In this document: piece by piece, positions 50,790 through 60,100 of the stretch
Numbering within the stretch: the stretch's first letter is position 1
Layout of the letters: each line of letters begins with the position of its first letter
Origin: a virus
DNA: 64,000 bases
Reading direction: 5' to 3' (one strand)
IMG/VR virus record: IMGVR_UViG_3300051212_000701
Coordinates: 21,951-85,950 of that record
Made by a program: the position numbers and the translations under genes
Notes under the pieces: model-generated
Databases searched by the model: none
What the model saw: the letters and a program-made list of their open reading frames with translations, nothing else
Told to the model about the DNA's origin: nothing

Positions 50790-51704
50790 CTATTCTATTG
50801 TCAAATAAGTCAATATTCCAACCAGGACTACTGGTACAACTAAGGCCAGTATAGCCCTATAGTGCTTCTTTATTGGAGTGTCAAAATAGGACTTGGTAAT
50901 AACCAAACATTTGTGGGTCGGAGACAGCATATAGCCTGCATAGTCTATTGCAAAAAATAGAGGCAAATATTCTACTCCATAAACTGTTGCCGATAAAGCT
51001 GTAAAGCCTGCAAACTTTCCACTACTTCCCAAGGCAAAGCTTGCAATAAATCCAGCTACGGCTACGGCAACCAGCAAGTCCTTTTCATGTGCTGAATTTA
51101 CCCAGGCATTAATTTGATCAAAGTTTGCTTTTACAATATTGCTCAATATTATAACAATGCCTACAAAAAGAAGGGTAGTGGCATATGACTTAATTTGTTT
51201 TCTATCTTCTTTCCAGGTGGTCTTTTCAATTGGTCTATCTATATTAATATCTACTTCATCTTCTTTTACAATTTTAAATATATAGTAAAAAATAACAATT
51301 GCTGCCGTCGCTAAGAGAGGCCAAATTCTTCCCATAAACTCTGCATAAGAAATGCTTAATGCTGCCATAGGGACAAGTACTGTTGCTTCTAGTGGAGACC
51401 AAAAGTAGTAGTGATGAGTGGATAGATAGTCTATGATTCCAAATATTTTTTTCTTTGAACTATTTGGAGCAATTGTGTCTAAGGCACCTGCTGATATTGA
51501 TGCTCTTCCATTTACTGGTAATACTCCTGACACCAAGGATATAAGAGCTACAACGGCTCTTTTAGATCTTACTCTTAAAGCAATAAATTTATATACTGGT
51601 AAAAATACTTGAGTTTTTTTAGCCCAGAAAGACAGGGACATAACTATTGATAGCAACAAAAGATACTGCTGATTGTCTGTAATTAAATTAGTTGTTATTT
51701 CCAT
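50790..51704 (-). CDS. DUF401/CitMHS-like integral membrane transporter, 304 aa
   Basis: A multi-span membrane protein with about 7-8 hydrophobic helices (for example LLLLSIVMSLSFWAKK, IWPLLATAAIVIFYYIF, TLLFVGIVIILSNIV). It carries the pattern of the DUF401 branch of the ion-transporter superfamily: LVSGVLPVNGRASISAGA, then HHYYFWSPLEATVLV, and SPTHKCLVITKSYFDTP near the C-terminus. In place of the usual P-G-G loop it has V-N-G. DUF401 members are permease-like and their substrates are unknown. Such a transporter is unusual in a phage. The start overlaps the U32-methyltransferase gene by 17 bp, so they are co-translated. Confidence 0.7.
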   Translation of the reverse strand: MEITTNLITDNQQYLLLLSIVMSLSFWAKKTQVFLPVYKFIALRVRSKRAVVALISLVSGVLPVNGRASISAGALDTIAPNSSKKKIFGIIDYLSTHHYYFWSPLEATVLVPMAALSISYAEFMGRIWPLLATAAIVIFYYIFKIVKEDEVDINIDRPIEKTTWKEDRKQIKSYATTLLFVGIVIILSNIVKANFDQINAWVNSAHEKDLLVAVAVAGFIASFALGSSGKFAGFTALSATVYGVEYLPLFFAIDYAGYMLSPTHKCLVITKSYFDTPIKKHYRAILALVVPVVLVGILTYLTIE

Positions 51705-53349
51705 TTTTTTTCTCTACTACTACTAAGTATAATCCGTTCCACCAATTAGACTCGGACTCTATAGAATTAAGCACTTTCTTACTATATAATATTTTTAATC
51801 CTGAATCAACTATTCCTTTATGAGCACCTTTAACTACATCTGTCCAATTTGCGTCATCAAAAATTAATATGCATGTCTTTGCAAAAGATTTAGAATAATA
51901 CTTGACTGCATTTTTAGTTGATTCAAAATCATGAGGTCCGTCATAAAAAAATAAATCTATTTCAGATATCTCAGACAAATTTACCTTAAACATATCTGAA
52001 TTACAAATATAAACTTTGTTTTCTCCTATATAAGGCTTTATATTATTCTTAAACTCTGCAAGACTATTTGTATTTGGAGTATCCCAATCAGACCTGACTG
52101 CTTTTGGGGCATCTTGCCACATATCCACAAAATAAGCAGACAAGTTATTGTTCATTAGAGCTGATGCTGCTGTAGCTCCTTGATAAGAACCGACCTCTAA
52201 ATACTTAGAAGATGTTTTGGCAAGACTATTGATTAAGGACTGAACTCTGGTTGAAGTTAGTCCTGGTATGTTTATTTCTAAAGTACTATTTACTGAATCT
52301 ACAAGTTCTTTTGCTACTGCTGCAACTTTTTCATTTATATGCTTTCCATATTTAGCTGCTACTATTTTATCGCAATATCCACAATCCCAGCAGTCAAATT
52401 TGCAGTTTTTAATTTTATTTCTCCATATTGCTATGGGCTTTTCAACTAGATTTGTTTCTTCAATAAAATCATTAAAAGTATCAAAAAGAATATCTTCTTT
52501 ATTAGCATACCTTGTAATTATATCCATTGTCTCTTTTAACCTTGTATGCGATTCTCTGCCGTGCATTTTAATTACATCAATACCTAGGTCATCTATAAAC
52601 TCTTGCCAGTCCTGCCGCCAAGGCGGGAAGTTAGCTGTCTTTAAAGATACAGCAAAGTCTTCATGGTCCCATTTTGGGCAAGAAACTCTGCTTATCGGAT
52701 CATTAAAATACTGAGGTCCTGTAGTTCTAGTATTATTGAACTGATAGTGCTCATCCATCATTATACAGCCTCCGTAGCACCCTTCATTAGCCAATAAGGA
52801 CAACTTGACGCCAAATTGCTGCTTAGCTTTTTTGAAGCGCTTTAGCTTCTCGTGGTCTCTCATAAGGTCTCTATCTAAGTTGATATAGTCAAAGCCAGCC
52901 TTGGCCAACTTTTCAATATCTCTAGGCTCAGACACATTTCTTAATATTGTATTCTTTACAAAAAGATCTGGAAAAGCTTTTTTAATTTGCCCTGTTGCCA
53001 TCCAATGGGTATGTGGTATTGTAGCGGACCTTATGCCCGCATTGTAGACAGGCTCAAAGCTTGTAATAAATAAATCTAAATTCTCTTGAGAAGGCCTGAC
53101 CTCTATATTATTAAAAACAGCAGAAGCTGGTATTCCAGTTTCTGCCTGAACATATAGAGCCATATTGATTAAATAATCGTAATCTTCTTCTTTGTTTACA
53201 AACACGTCTCCCATGGCGTCTTGTGTAAAAGGAGGAATTCTGCAAGTAAAATAAAAATCATATATATACTGTTTTTGTTTTTTTAAAAAACTTACAAAAT
53301 CAGCAAACTGATTTTCATTTAGTTTAGGATTTAAAGGAACGCTAAACAT
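51688..53349 (-). CDS. U32-like TIM-barrel domain fused to a class I methyltransferase, 553 aa
   Basis: Residues 1-350 resemble a peptidase-U32/UbiU-type TIM barrel: SATIPHTHWMATGQIKKAFP, then INLDRDLMRDHEKLKRFKK, KLSLLANEGCYGGCIM (C191, C195), C224, and a C316-x3-C320-x2-C323-x2-C326 cluster that could hold an Fe-S centre. Residues about 370-553 are a Methyltransf_24-type SAM-dependent methyltransferase: KYLEVGSYQGATAAS (motif I), ISEIDLFFYDGPHDFEST. U32 proteins without protease activity take part in Fe-S-dependent hydroxylations. A fusion with a methyltransferase suggests a modification enzyme. It is an odd passenger among fibre genes. Confidence 0.6.
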   Translation of the reverse strand: MFSVPLNPKLNENQFADFVSFLKKQKQYIYDFYFTCRIPPFTQDAMGDVFVNKEEDYDYLINMALYVQAETGIPASAVFNNIEVRPSQENLDLFITSFEPVYNAGIRSATIPHTHWMATGQIKKAFPDLFVKNTILRNVSEPRDIEKLAKAGFDYINLDRDLMRDHEKLKRFKKAKQQFGVKLSLLANEGCYGGCIMMDEHYQFNNTRTTGPQYFNDPISRVSCPKWDHEDFAVSLKTANFPPWRQDWQEFIDDLGIDVIKMHGRESHTRLKETMDIITRYANKEDILFDTFNDFIEETNLVEKPIAIWRNKIKNCKFDCWDCGYCDKIVAAKYGKHINEKVAAVAKELVDSVNSTLEINIPGLTSTRVQSLINSLAKTSSKYLEVGSYQGATAASALMNNNLSAYFVDMWQDAPKAVRSDWDTPNTNSLAEFKNNIKPYIGENKVYICNSDMFKVNLSEISEIDLFFYDGPHDFESTKNAVKYYSKSFAKTCILIFDDANWTDVVKGAHKGIVDSGLKILYSKKVLNSIESESNWWNGLYLVVVEKKNGNNN

Positions 53350-53354
53350 TACTC

Positions 53355-53906
53355 CTACAGATCTACTTTATAAGTGGTGTCGTCTGGATTAAGCATTATG
53401 CCAAATCTTTTGCTTAATAGTATACCACTTTCTACCCAGTCCTTGCAAGAATCTATCTCTTTTATTATTTCGCCTTTTCTTTTTAATAAATCATATTCAC
53501 TTTCGTATTTGGCAAAACGTAAGCATACTGGAGTTGATTTTGACATCTTTATTTTATTATAATAATATTTGTCCAGCATAAAATGCATTAACGCTTTATT
53601 AATAAGATAAGCGTTATATTTATCTTCTTCTGTTAAAACGTATTTATATTTATCTTTATATGGCTCTAATCTTGATTTGTCTATTTGATCATACGATGGA
53701 GTATTCTCTCTAACAGATATTTCTCCTTTATATTTATTTGCAAACTTCCAGGCTAAAGCTACCTGCTCTGGAACAACAATACAAGTTGGCATTACTATAT
53801 ATGGCAAAAGACTTTCTTCTACGCATCCGACCAAAATTCCAGAACAATCACCTATTTCTTTAAAATATGGCTTATTGTCTTCTGGGTTGTATAAGAAATA
53901 AATCAT
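53355..53906 (-). CDS. hypothetical protein, 183 aa
   Basis: A charged, lysine- and tyrosine-rich protein (EDKYNAYLINKALMHFMLD, KYESEYDLLKRKGEIIKEID). The N-terminus is a beta part (IYFLYNPEDNKPYFKEIG). No family recognised. It overlaps the preceding gene by 4 bp and lies 5 bp before the U32-methyltransferase gene, so it could be part of that small unit. Nothing indicates a structural role. Confidence 0.5.
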   Translation of the reverse strand: MIYFLYNPEDNKPYFKEIGDCSGILVGCVEESLLPYIVMPTCIVVPEQVALAWKFANKYKGEISVRENTPSYDQIDKSRLEPYKDKYKYVLTEEDKYNAYLINKALMHFMLDKYYYNKIKMSKSTPVCLRFAKYESEYDLLKRKGEIIKEIDSCKDWVESGILLSKRFGIMLNPDDTTYKVDL

Positions 53907-54634
53907 TCTACTTCTTCCCAGAGCCCCTGTGATGACTCAGGTAGTTCTAGTCTTTTCTTTACCTCAACCTGCAATTTTTCTAGATGGGTGTTGGTCTCTA
54001 TTGCTTTTTGTACTGCATGATCTAAAGCTATCTCCCTTATTTGGGGAGGCAGTTGATCAATGGCCTCCATGTTACCGCTATTTACTCTTCCATAAAACAT
54101 TAAATCATAAGCTGCTTGAGCACCTAGCCTTATTCCCCAAAGCTCTGCCTCTAAACGCTCTTCTTCTTCATGGTTTCCAATTATGTCCATAATTCTTCTA
54201 CCATCAGGAAGCAAACCCTCTTCAGATTCATTAAATCTATCTATAAGCATCATATGCTTATCTCTTTCTTCATAAAGAAGGCTTATAGTGATTTTATGAT
54301 TATTTAAAACTCTTTCTTTTTCTTTAATAGTTAATTCATGTAATTTAATTTTTGCAGGAGATGTTTCTTGAGAAATAAGTTCTTTTTCTAGCTCTATTTC
54401 TAATCTAACTCTTTCTATTTTTAATTCTTGATCTGTTATAAGATTTTCTCTAGATCCTAACTCTAGAAGCAGCTGTCTAAGTTTTCCAAACGGGGTAAAT
54501 TGTGCTCCTGCAACAAAGTTGTCTATTTTAAATACGGGAACTCCCCAGTGTCTATTTGCAGCATACAGCAATATGTCTTGCTGTGATTTTGTGTAGCCTG
54601 AAACGTCCGACGTTAAATCGTTGATATATCTCAT
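53903..54634 (-). CDS. coiled-coil-rich hypothetical protein, 243 aa
   Basis: Residues about 65-150 form long charged helices (QELKIERVRLEIELEKELIS, KLHELTIKEKERVLNNHKI), flanked by short alpha/beta ends. It is not recognised. It has a weak AGATAGG site and overlaps the next gene by 4 bp. A possible partner or chaperone for the modification genes or fibres. Confidence 0.5.
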   Translation of the reverse strand: MRYINDLTSDVSGYTKSQQDILLYAANRHWGVPVFKIDNFVAGAQFTPFGKLRQLLLELGSRENLITDQELKIERVRLEIELEKELISQETSPAKIKLHELTIKEKERVLNNHKITISLLYEERDKHMMLIDRFNESEEGLLPDGRRIMDIIGNHEEEERLEAELWGIRLGAQAAYDLMFYGRVNSGNMEAIDQLPPQIREIALDHAVQKAIETNTHLEKLQVEVKKRLELPESSQGLWEEVE

Positions 54635-54649
54635 TATATTGCCTATCTA

Positions 54650-55567
54650 CTAAGATCTATATGCAGAGTACGCAGAACTTCTTCCTGGAACTCCCTTTGA
54701 TTGCATTGAGCCGCCGCCTTCATATCCTGAATCGGTAGCATAATTAAAGCGCCAAGCACGGTTGTTTTGCTCTCCATTATACATTCCTACCATGTATTGA
54801 TGTGCTTGTCCCATATCAAAATTTTCTTCTCCAGAGTTTCCAATTGGTTTGCTTACGCTACCAACATTCGACTCTGTAGCAACACTAAATCTTCTTAAAT
54901 TGTATCCTCCAGAATAGCTTCCTTCATTTCCCGCATACAAGTAGTTTAATTTAGATGAAATGCCCTTTTGTTGTCCGTGAGCTCCATTACAAGGAGAACA
55001 CGCTTGAGCCTCTGTTGCAAATGTTAATTTAACTCCATTATCGTCACCATAATGAAAACCTTTTGTTTCGTGATATATTGCAGACATTGTTTGACCACTA
55101 TTTCCGCAAGCTTTACCAATGCTGCTGAGCCAGGTTTGTGTTGAAAATTGAAATCTCATAATTGCATTGTTTCCGTCTGCTGGAGCCCCATAAGCTCTAG
55201 TTTGTTCTTGATGCATAATCGTTCCAGCATTTCCAACGTTGTAAGGTGCGGAAGGACCTATCTGAGAGGTTTCTGTTCTCATGCTATATCTATTTGTTTG
55301 GCTTGAATTACCGCCTACTGTATTATTAGCTTTAAGAACATAGGCAAAAGTGTCATCACACATTCCGCCTGGGTATGCAGTAGAGTTATTTAACTGACCA
55401 CCTAGATCTACAGTTGTATCTGTTGAGTGAGCTGTTCTATTTACATTAGTCCACGGAGAGCTATTTCTATAACCAGCAAGGATATAACCCGTAGTGATTA
55501 CTTGTCTCAACAAGAATGACTTTGGCCCGCCTGAGCCACCCATATATCTATTTTGTGGAAATGGCAT
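54650..55567 (-). CDS. beta-propeller-like virion protein, 305 aa
   Basis: Repeated blade-like segments of about 45-50 residues share an aromatic-Gly-Gly and a polar x-D/N pattern: GYILAGYRNSSPWTNVNRT, DDTFAYVLKANNTVGGNSS, GFHYGDDNGVKLTFATEA, YLYAGNEGSYSGGYNLRRF, QYMVGMYNGEQNNRAWRF. Similar repeat proteins occur among aquatic phage fibre genes and are thought to be beta propellers. Several cysteines are present (CDD, KACGN, CSPCNG). It precedes a tail chaperone-like gene in its gene unit. Probably binds the host surface. Confidence 0.6.
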   Translation of the reverse strand: MPFPQNRYMGGSGGPKSFLLRQVITTGYILAGYRNSSPWTNVNRTAHSTDTTVDLGGQLNNSTAYPGGMCDDTFAYVLKANNTVGGNSSQTNRYSMRTETSQIGPSAPYNVGNAGTIMHQEQTRAYGAPADGNNAIMRFQFSTQTWLSSIGKACGNSGQTMSAIYHETKGFHYGDDNGVKLTFATEAQACSPCNGAHGQQKGISSKLNYLYAGNEGSYSGGYNLRRFSVATESNVGSVSKPIGNSGEENFDMGQAHQYMVGMYNGEQNNRAWRFNYATDSGYEGGGSMQSKGVPGRSSAYSAYRS

Positions 55568-56074
55568 TTATTCTCCTGGATTATATTTTAATGTAATTGA
55601 ATCAATGCCTAAATTTGGCCATGTTATATTAAACGGGTCTTCCTGATTAGTAACATTTCTTAATGCTGCTCTATATTCAATAATTTTTTCTTTATCTAAA
55701 TCAGAAAATTCATTGAATACGTCAGCAAGAATTAAATAATCAGTGCTAGAAATTGCATTATTTCTATGATATCTTACATCAGCCCACTTTGCTTCCGCAA
55801 CATATTTTTTTTCTTCTGGAGTTAGCTCAAGAACATTATACTTGCCAACAACAACTCCTAGTTCTTCGTCTAACTCTCTTACAAATTCTAACTTTTGATT
55901 TTTGATGTCATATTCTGGCATAGATTGAGCATCTTCAACAACATACCAATCGTCAAAACCTTCTAAGTGTGATGGCAAAATAGGTGAAGGAAAATGTGTA
56001 GAAGGATACATCTCTCTTAGCTCTTGCTCTGTAGCAAGTTTAATTAACTTATTCATTATGATTTGTGCGTACAT
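55568..56074 (-). CDS. Phage_tail_APC-like tail fibre chaperone, 168 aa
   Basis: The C-terminus has the signature of tail assembly chaperones: VRYHRNNAISSTDYLILADV, then KEKIIEYRAALRNVTNQEDP and FNITWPNLG. The N-terminus is a beta part (INKLIKLATEQELREMYPST) like that of 46625-47068. These proteins assist folding of a nearby fibre and are not in the virion. It has an AAGGA site. The upstream beta protein and the downstream propeller-like protein are candidate clients. Confidence 0.7.
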   Translation of the reverse strand: MYAQIIMNKLIKLATEQELREMYPSTHFPSPILPSHLEGFDDWYVVEDAQSMPEYDIKNQKLEFVRELDEELGVVVGKYNVLELTPEEKKYVAEAKWADVRYHRNNAISSTDYLILADVFNEFSDLDKEKIIEYRAALRNVTNQEDPFNITWPNLGIDSITLKYNPGE

Positions 56075-56448
56075 TATCTTGAGTCCTTCATGGTTAGTGT
56101 GCCTCTCCAGTTTGCTCCGTTATCGTATGTAACGAATGTTATAACATCTATTCCGCCGCTTGTTAAAGCTGGTGCTGATGCTCCTGGGTATTTTGCATTT
56201 GTAAATGTTGTTGTATAGCTTCCTCCGCCTGTAAGTTGCAAGGAGAAGCTTACAACTCCAGTCGACGGGGTGTTAATAATATTAAATGTTGTGGTTCCAT
56301 TAAGAGCGCAAGTAAAATCGTTTGACAAAGACAAGTCTAAATTTACTGTGCCGCTTGTTGTTCCTAAGTCTAGTCTTCCAGTTCTATATCCTGAAAGAGT
56401 AAGAGTTTGCGGAAGAATTGCTGCTTGAAGATCGCTTAAGGTTGCCAT
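56074..56448 (-). CDS. small beta-sandwich virion protein, 124 aa
   Basis: Start at ATG 56448-56446, which overlaps the preceding stop (TAATG); the frame is open to 56463. The sequence (LDLSLSNDFTCALNGTTTFN, IINTPSTGVVSFSLQLTGGG, SYTTTFTNAKYPGAS) is the beta-sandwich seen in 47092-47529. This family appears several times in aquatic phage genomes. It ends N-W-R-G-T-L-T-M-K-D. Probable fibre or receptor-interaction domain. Confidence 0.6.
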   Translation of the reverse strand: MATLSDLQAAILPQTLTLSGYRTGRLDLGTTSGTVNLDLSLSNDFTCALNGTTTFNIINTPSTGVVSFSLQLTGGGSYTTTFTNAKYPGASAPALTSGGIDVITFVTYDNGANWRGTLTMKDSR

Positions 56449-57119
56449 TATGCTAGTACCCACCCTCTTGTTGCATTAACATAAACTAGTTTTACTGCTG
56501 CATTTTTTATGTTTACAACTAAATTTTCTTGCAGTCCTTGTATTCTTTCACCATTTCTTGCAAGCGTAAATGCTGGATTTAAAGTGTTTACAGTTCCGTT
56601 TGTTGCATCTACAGCTTCTATGGTAAATCCTAAAGTAGGACCTAGAGGTAGAGTCAATGTAATTCCTGCAGTTGTTACAAAAACTCTTTGCCCGTTAGTT
56701 AATGTTATACCAGCATCTGTTGTAATCCAAGAAGATGGTACGTTAGATACTGATGTTTGTAAGGCTGATACTGTAGACTGAAGTGTTGTATATTGTGTAG
56801 AGTTTGTAGAAACAAACCCTTCAATATTAGTTACTTTGCCTTCAAGAACAGATATATCAGCTTCTGCATCTGTTAATCTTTGTCCATTTGTTCCTGTATT
56901 AAATGCTGTTATTGCAGTATCTCTAGCTGAGTTTATTGTAGCTACTCCGTCTACTACAGCATTGTTGATGTCTGCAACACCTAGAGTATTTCCTATTGCA
57001 TTTAATGCCGCCCCAACTAATTGCAAGTCATTTGGGGTCAAAGTGCCACTCGTCATAAGAGCTGATGCGGCAGTTTTAAACTGTGTTATCTGCGAAGTTA
57101 ATGATGAGTAATCTGGCAT
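56448..57119 (-). CDS. fibre with anchor N-terminus and beta tip, 223 aa
   Basis: Starts MPDYSSLTSQITQFKTAASA, homologous to the 110-residue protein at 50344-50676. The middle is a coiled coil (ADISVLEGKVTNIEGFVSTN, TLQSTVSALQTSVSNVPSSW), followed by a beta domain (RVFVTTAGITLTLPLGPTLG). This N-terminal anchor, coiled shaft and beta knob order is that of a short trimeric fibre. It has an AGG site and leads the subunit that also holds the beta-sandwich, chaperone and propeller-like proteins. Confidence 0.65.
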   Translation of the reverse strand: MPDYSSLTSQITQFKTAASALMTSGTLTPNDLQLVGAALNAIGNTLGVADINNAVVDGVATINSARDTAITAFNTGTNGQRLTDAEADISVLEGKVTNIEGFVSTNSTQYTTLQSTVSALQTSVSNVPSSWITTDAGITLTNGQRVFVTTAGITLTLPLGPTLGFTIEAVDATNGTVNTLNPAFTLARNGERIQGLQENLVVNIKNAAVKLVYVNATRGWVLA

Positions 57120-57122
57120 TTT

Positions 57123-60100
57123 TTAGGCCTGCGCTTCTGTCCATGATAGCGTAGCTGATATATTAGCCGCTGATGAACCTAGATTTGTTGCAACGATTGT
57201 TAGAATATCTGGCGCATTTGGGAAACCTGGACATGCAGTGCTTCCATCTCCATTTAATATAGAGTTACCAAGATCTCTAGCCTTTGTTAGGTCTACACGA
57301 GTAACTGAGTAGTTAGAACCACCAGGATTATCGGTGTAGAATGCGAACACACGGTCTCCTCCAGAAATAGTATTTGTAGGAGAAAGTACTGGAGATCCAA
57401 CTACTCCTCCGCCGTCGTGATAAATAATTTGTGCAAGAGAACCTGAACCGACTCGGTTTTCCTGCCATGCAGTTGGGATACTTACGCCGTTTAGCGATTG
57501 AGCATTCAAAATTCCTTCAATAAGGAATTGTCCCTGAGATAAAACGTTAATATTAAACAGTTTCAGCTGCATCGTATTCATAAGCTCACGAAGTCCGAAG
57601 TTTCTTCCTGTACCGTTATCTACAGATGGTGCCAGTCTTAGAGAAATCAAAGGACGTGCCTGTTGAGTAGCTCCAAATGTCTGAACAATACCTCCGTTTG
57701 GATTTACTGCAGAAGAAGGTTCATCTGCCTGTGCTAATGCGTACTGAATTGTATTTGATGTTACGTTTGATATTAAGAATGTTCCATTGTAATAGCTTGA
57801 TGTTAAAGCTGTAGCGCCTTGGCCAACTGCTTGGAATGGAATATTAGCAGAAGGTCTACTAAACAATATTGTTGTAGAAGTTGTGCCAGTAATTGTCCAT
57901 GTTCCATTAAACACTCCATCTACTCCAGATACTGTAACTGTTTGCCCTGTTCTATGTCTGTGGGCAACAGAAGTTGTAAGTTCTGCAGTATTTGAAAACA
58001 GTCTCTTGTATGTAATTGTTGATACATCGTTTACTCCAGATACTGTTGCATTGTAACCTGCAAGCAACTGGTGAGGTGCTGATGTTGTAAGTGTTGCTAC
58101 ACCTGAAGTTCTAATTCTTGAAACAATTGTTGCTGAAACCGATCCAGAACCACCAACTTGCAAGAATCTCTGCATACCAGCGGTAAAGATGAAGGATGCG
58201 TCGTCGTCGAAGCCTCCGTCCATAATAACGGAAGATCCCCAGTGGGACATAACTGGAGCACATTCTTGAGATATAACCTGAACAGAAACCTGAGCAGATC
58301 CAGAGCCTCCTGGAATGGTTGCATCTGGTCTAAATGTGGCTGCTGTATATGTACCATTTAGATTGATTGGTTGTCCGCCATAATATGTTACATATGGCTG
58401 TCTACGAATTAAATTCATAGCGTAACCCTTTGCTACGTCGCTATATGCTCCTATAGAAGTATACTTTGCAATTTCACAATAGTTTTCATCTGAAATTCTA
58501 ACATATCCGTCTTCTGGCCAGTAGTCTACATTGTCGACATACATAACTGTGTCTTGTGGAAGAAGGTTAGACCCTCTTACTGCTGTACCGCCAGCAACAA
58601 GCTTAGAAAACTTTGTTGGCTCATTAATTGCTTCATAACGAGCTGGCAAGTTACCTGATCTCTGATAAGCCTGTACGTTTACGTTATTGTGAGAAATTTC
58701 ATGGCACCAGGTTATCTTTCCACCTTGTCCTCTAAATCCATAACGAATTGTTCCAGCTCCATACCATGAATAATCAATGTATGTCATCTGCATCTTTGAA
58801 GGATCAAATACGTGACCTGAAGGACCTGTTCCGTCAAACTTGTCTAAGTTCCATTGTGATTGCGGTATCTTAACAATCTGAGTTTTACGATACTTAACGC
58901 TTGACTGTGTAGCTCCACGATACGCTGGGGCAATTGTAAGAGAAGTATCTGATGCAATCTGCAAAACTCTGTAAGACTGTCCACGAATTACAATTTTATC
59001 TCCTGATACCAATTGCTTTCTAAATATTGTATTTGTGCCAGTTACCGTGCTGTTATATTTAATAACTGAAACATTTCCTCTAAGTTCTTGTGTTGACCAT
59101 TGACGGCAAGCATAAATTCCTTGTCCGTCATACTCAAAGAAGAATCCGTCCTGCTCAGAATAAAGTCCAGCTCTTGTGGAAGCGCCTTTCCATTTATAAG
59201 CAGTTGCATATACGTTAACTCCGCCTGGAATCTGATCAATTGCAGAAATGTTTGATGTAAACAGAACTGTATATTTAAATGTAGTAGAATCTACAACTGA
59301 AGTAACAAGGTGAATTCCGTTATAAGGATTATATTCTCCCGATACCTCTACGCCTTCCATCTTAATGTAAGCACCTGGCTGTAGATTATGTGAAGAAAGT
59401 GTTGTTACTGTTATTTGCTGAGACCCAATCGATATGCCTGTAGCAGCAATATATTCTACTTCAAATGTAGGTGTAAATTTAGTTCCTGTTGAGAACTGAA
59501 TTGATTTACCTGACTGATAGCGGAAGAATCTGCGTGATTGACGCATTGTTTGTGTTCCACAAACGTTATTTCCTGTGGACATAATAACTCCACCGTCCAT
59601 TGGTCTGTGGTTTACATACCCTTCTGGCTTTGCATAAAATCCTTGATCTGTTGTATTAATTGGATTATTAATTTGAATTGGGGCCATGAAAGACATTGAG
59701 TTTGGTGTCGCTACCGTGTCAATAAAGAAGCTTCCATAAAAATTGCTTCCTTCTTTTTGTGTAATAAGAATTGGTGTTCCTGGAAGAAGTCCATGTGGCT
59801 TTGTTGTAACCACAGTAATTCTTGAAGGAGATGCTTGATCTGATACGGCTGAAAATGCTCCTAGTTGTCCTACAACTCCGCCCATAATATGAGCATTATC
59901 AAAAATTCCTCCGCCATACACAGATGTAAGGGTTCCGTCTTGAACATTTCCGCTAACAATACCCTTTGCTGTATAGGTAAATGTATTTGCTCCTGTTGGA
60001 AATACAAGGAATGTTCCATCCGCTAAGTCTGATGTTGTCTCTTGTACAGAAACAACATCTCCAGAGCTAAGTCCGTGTGGAGTATTGCATGTTACTGTTA

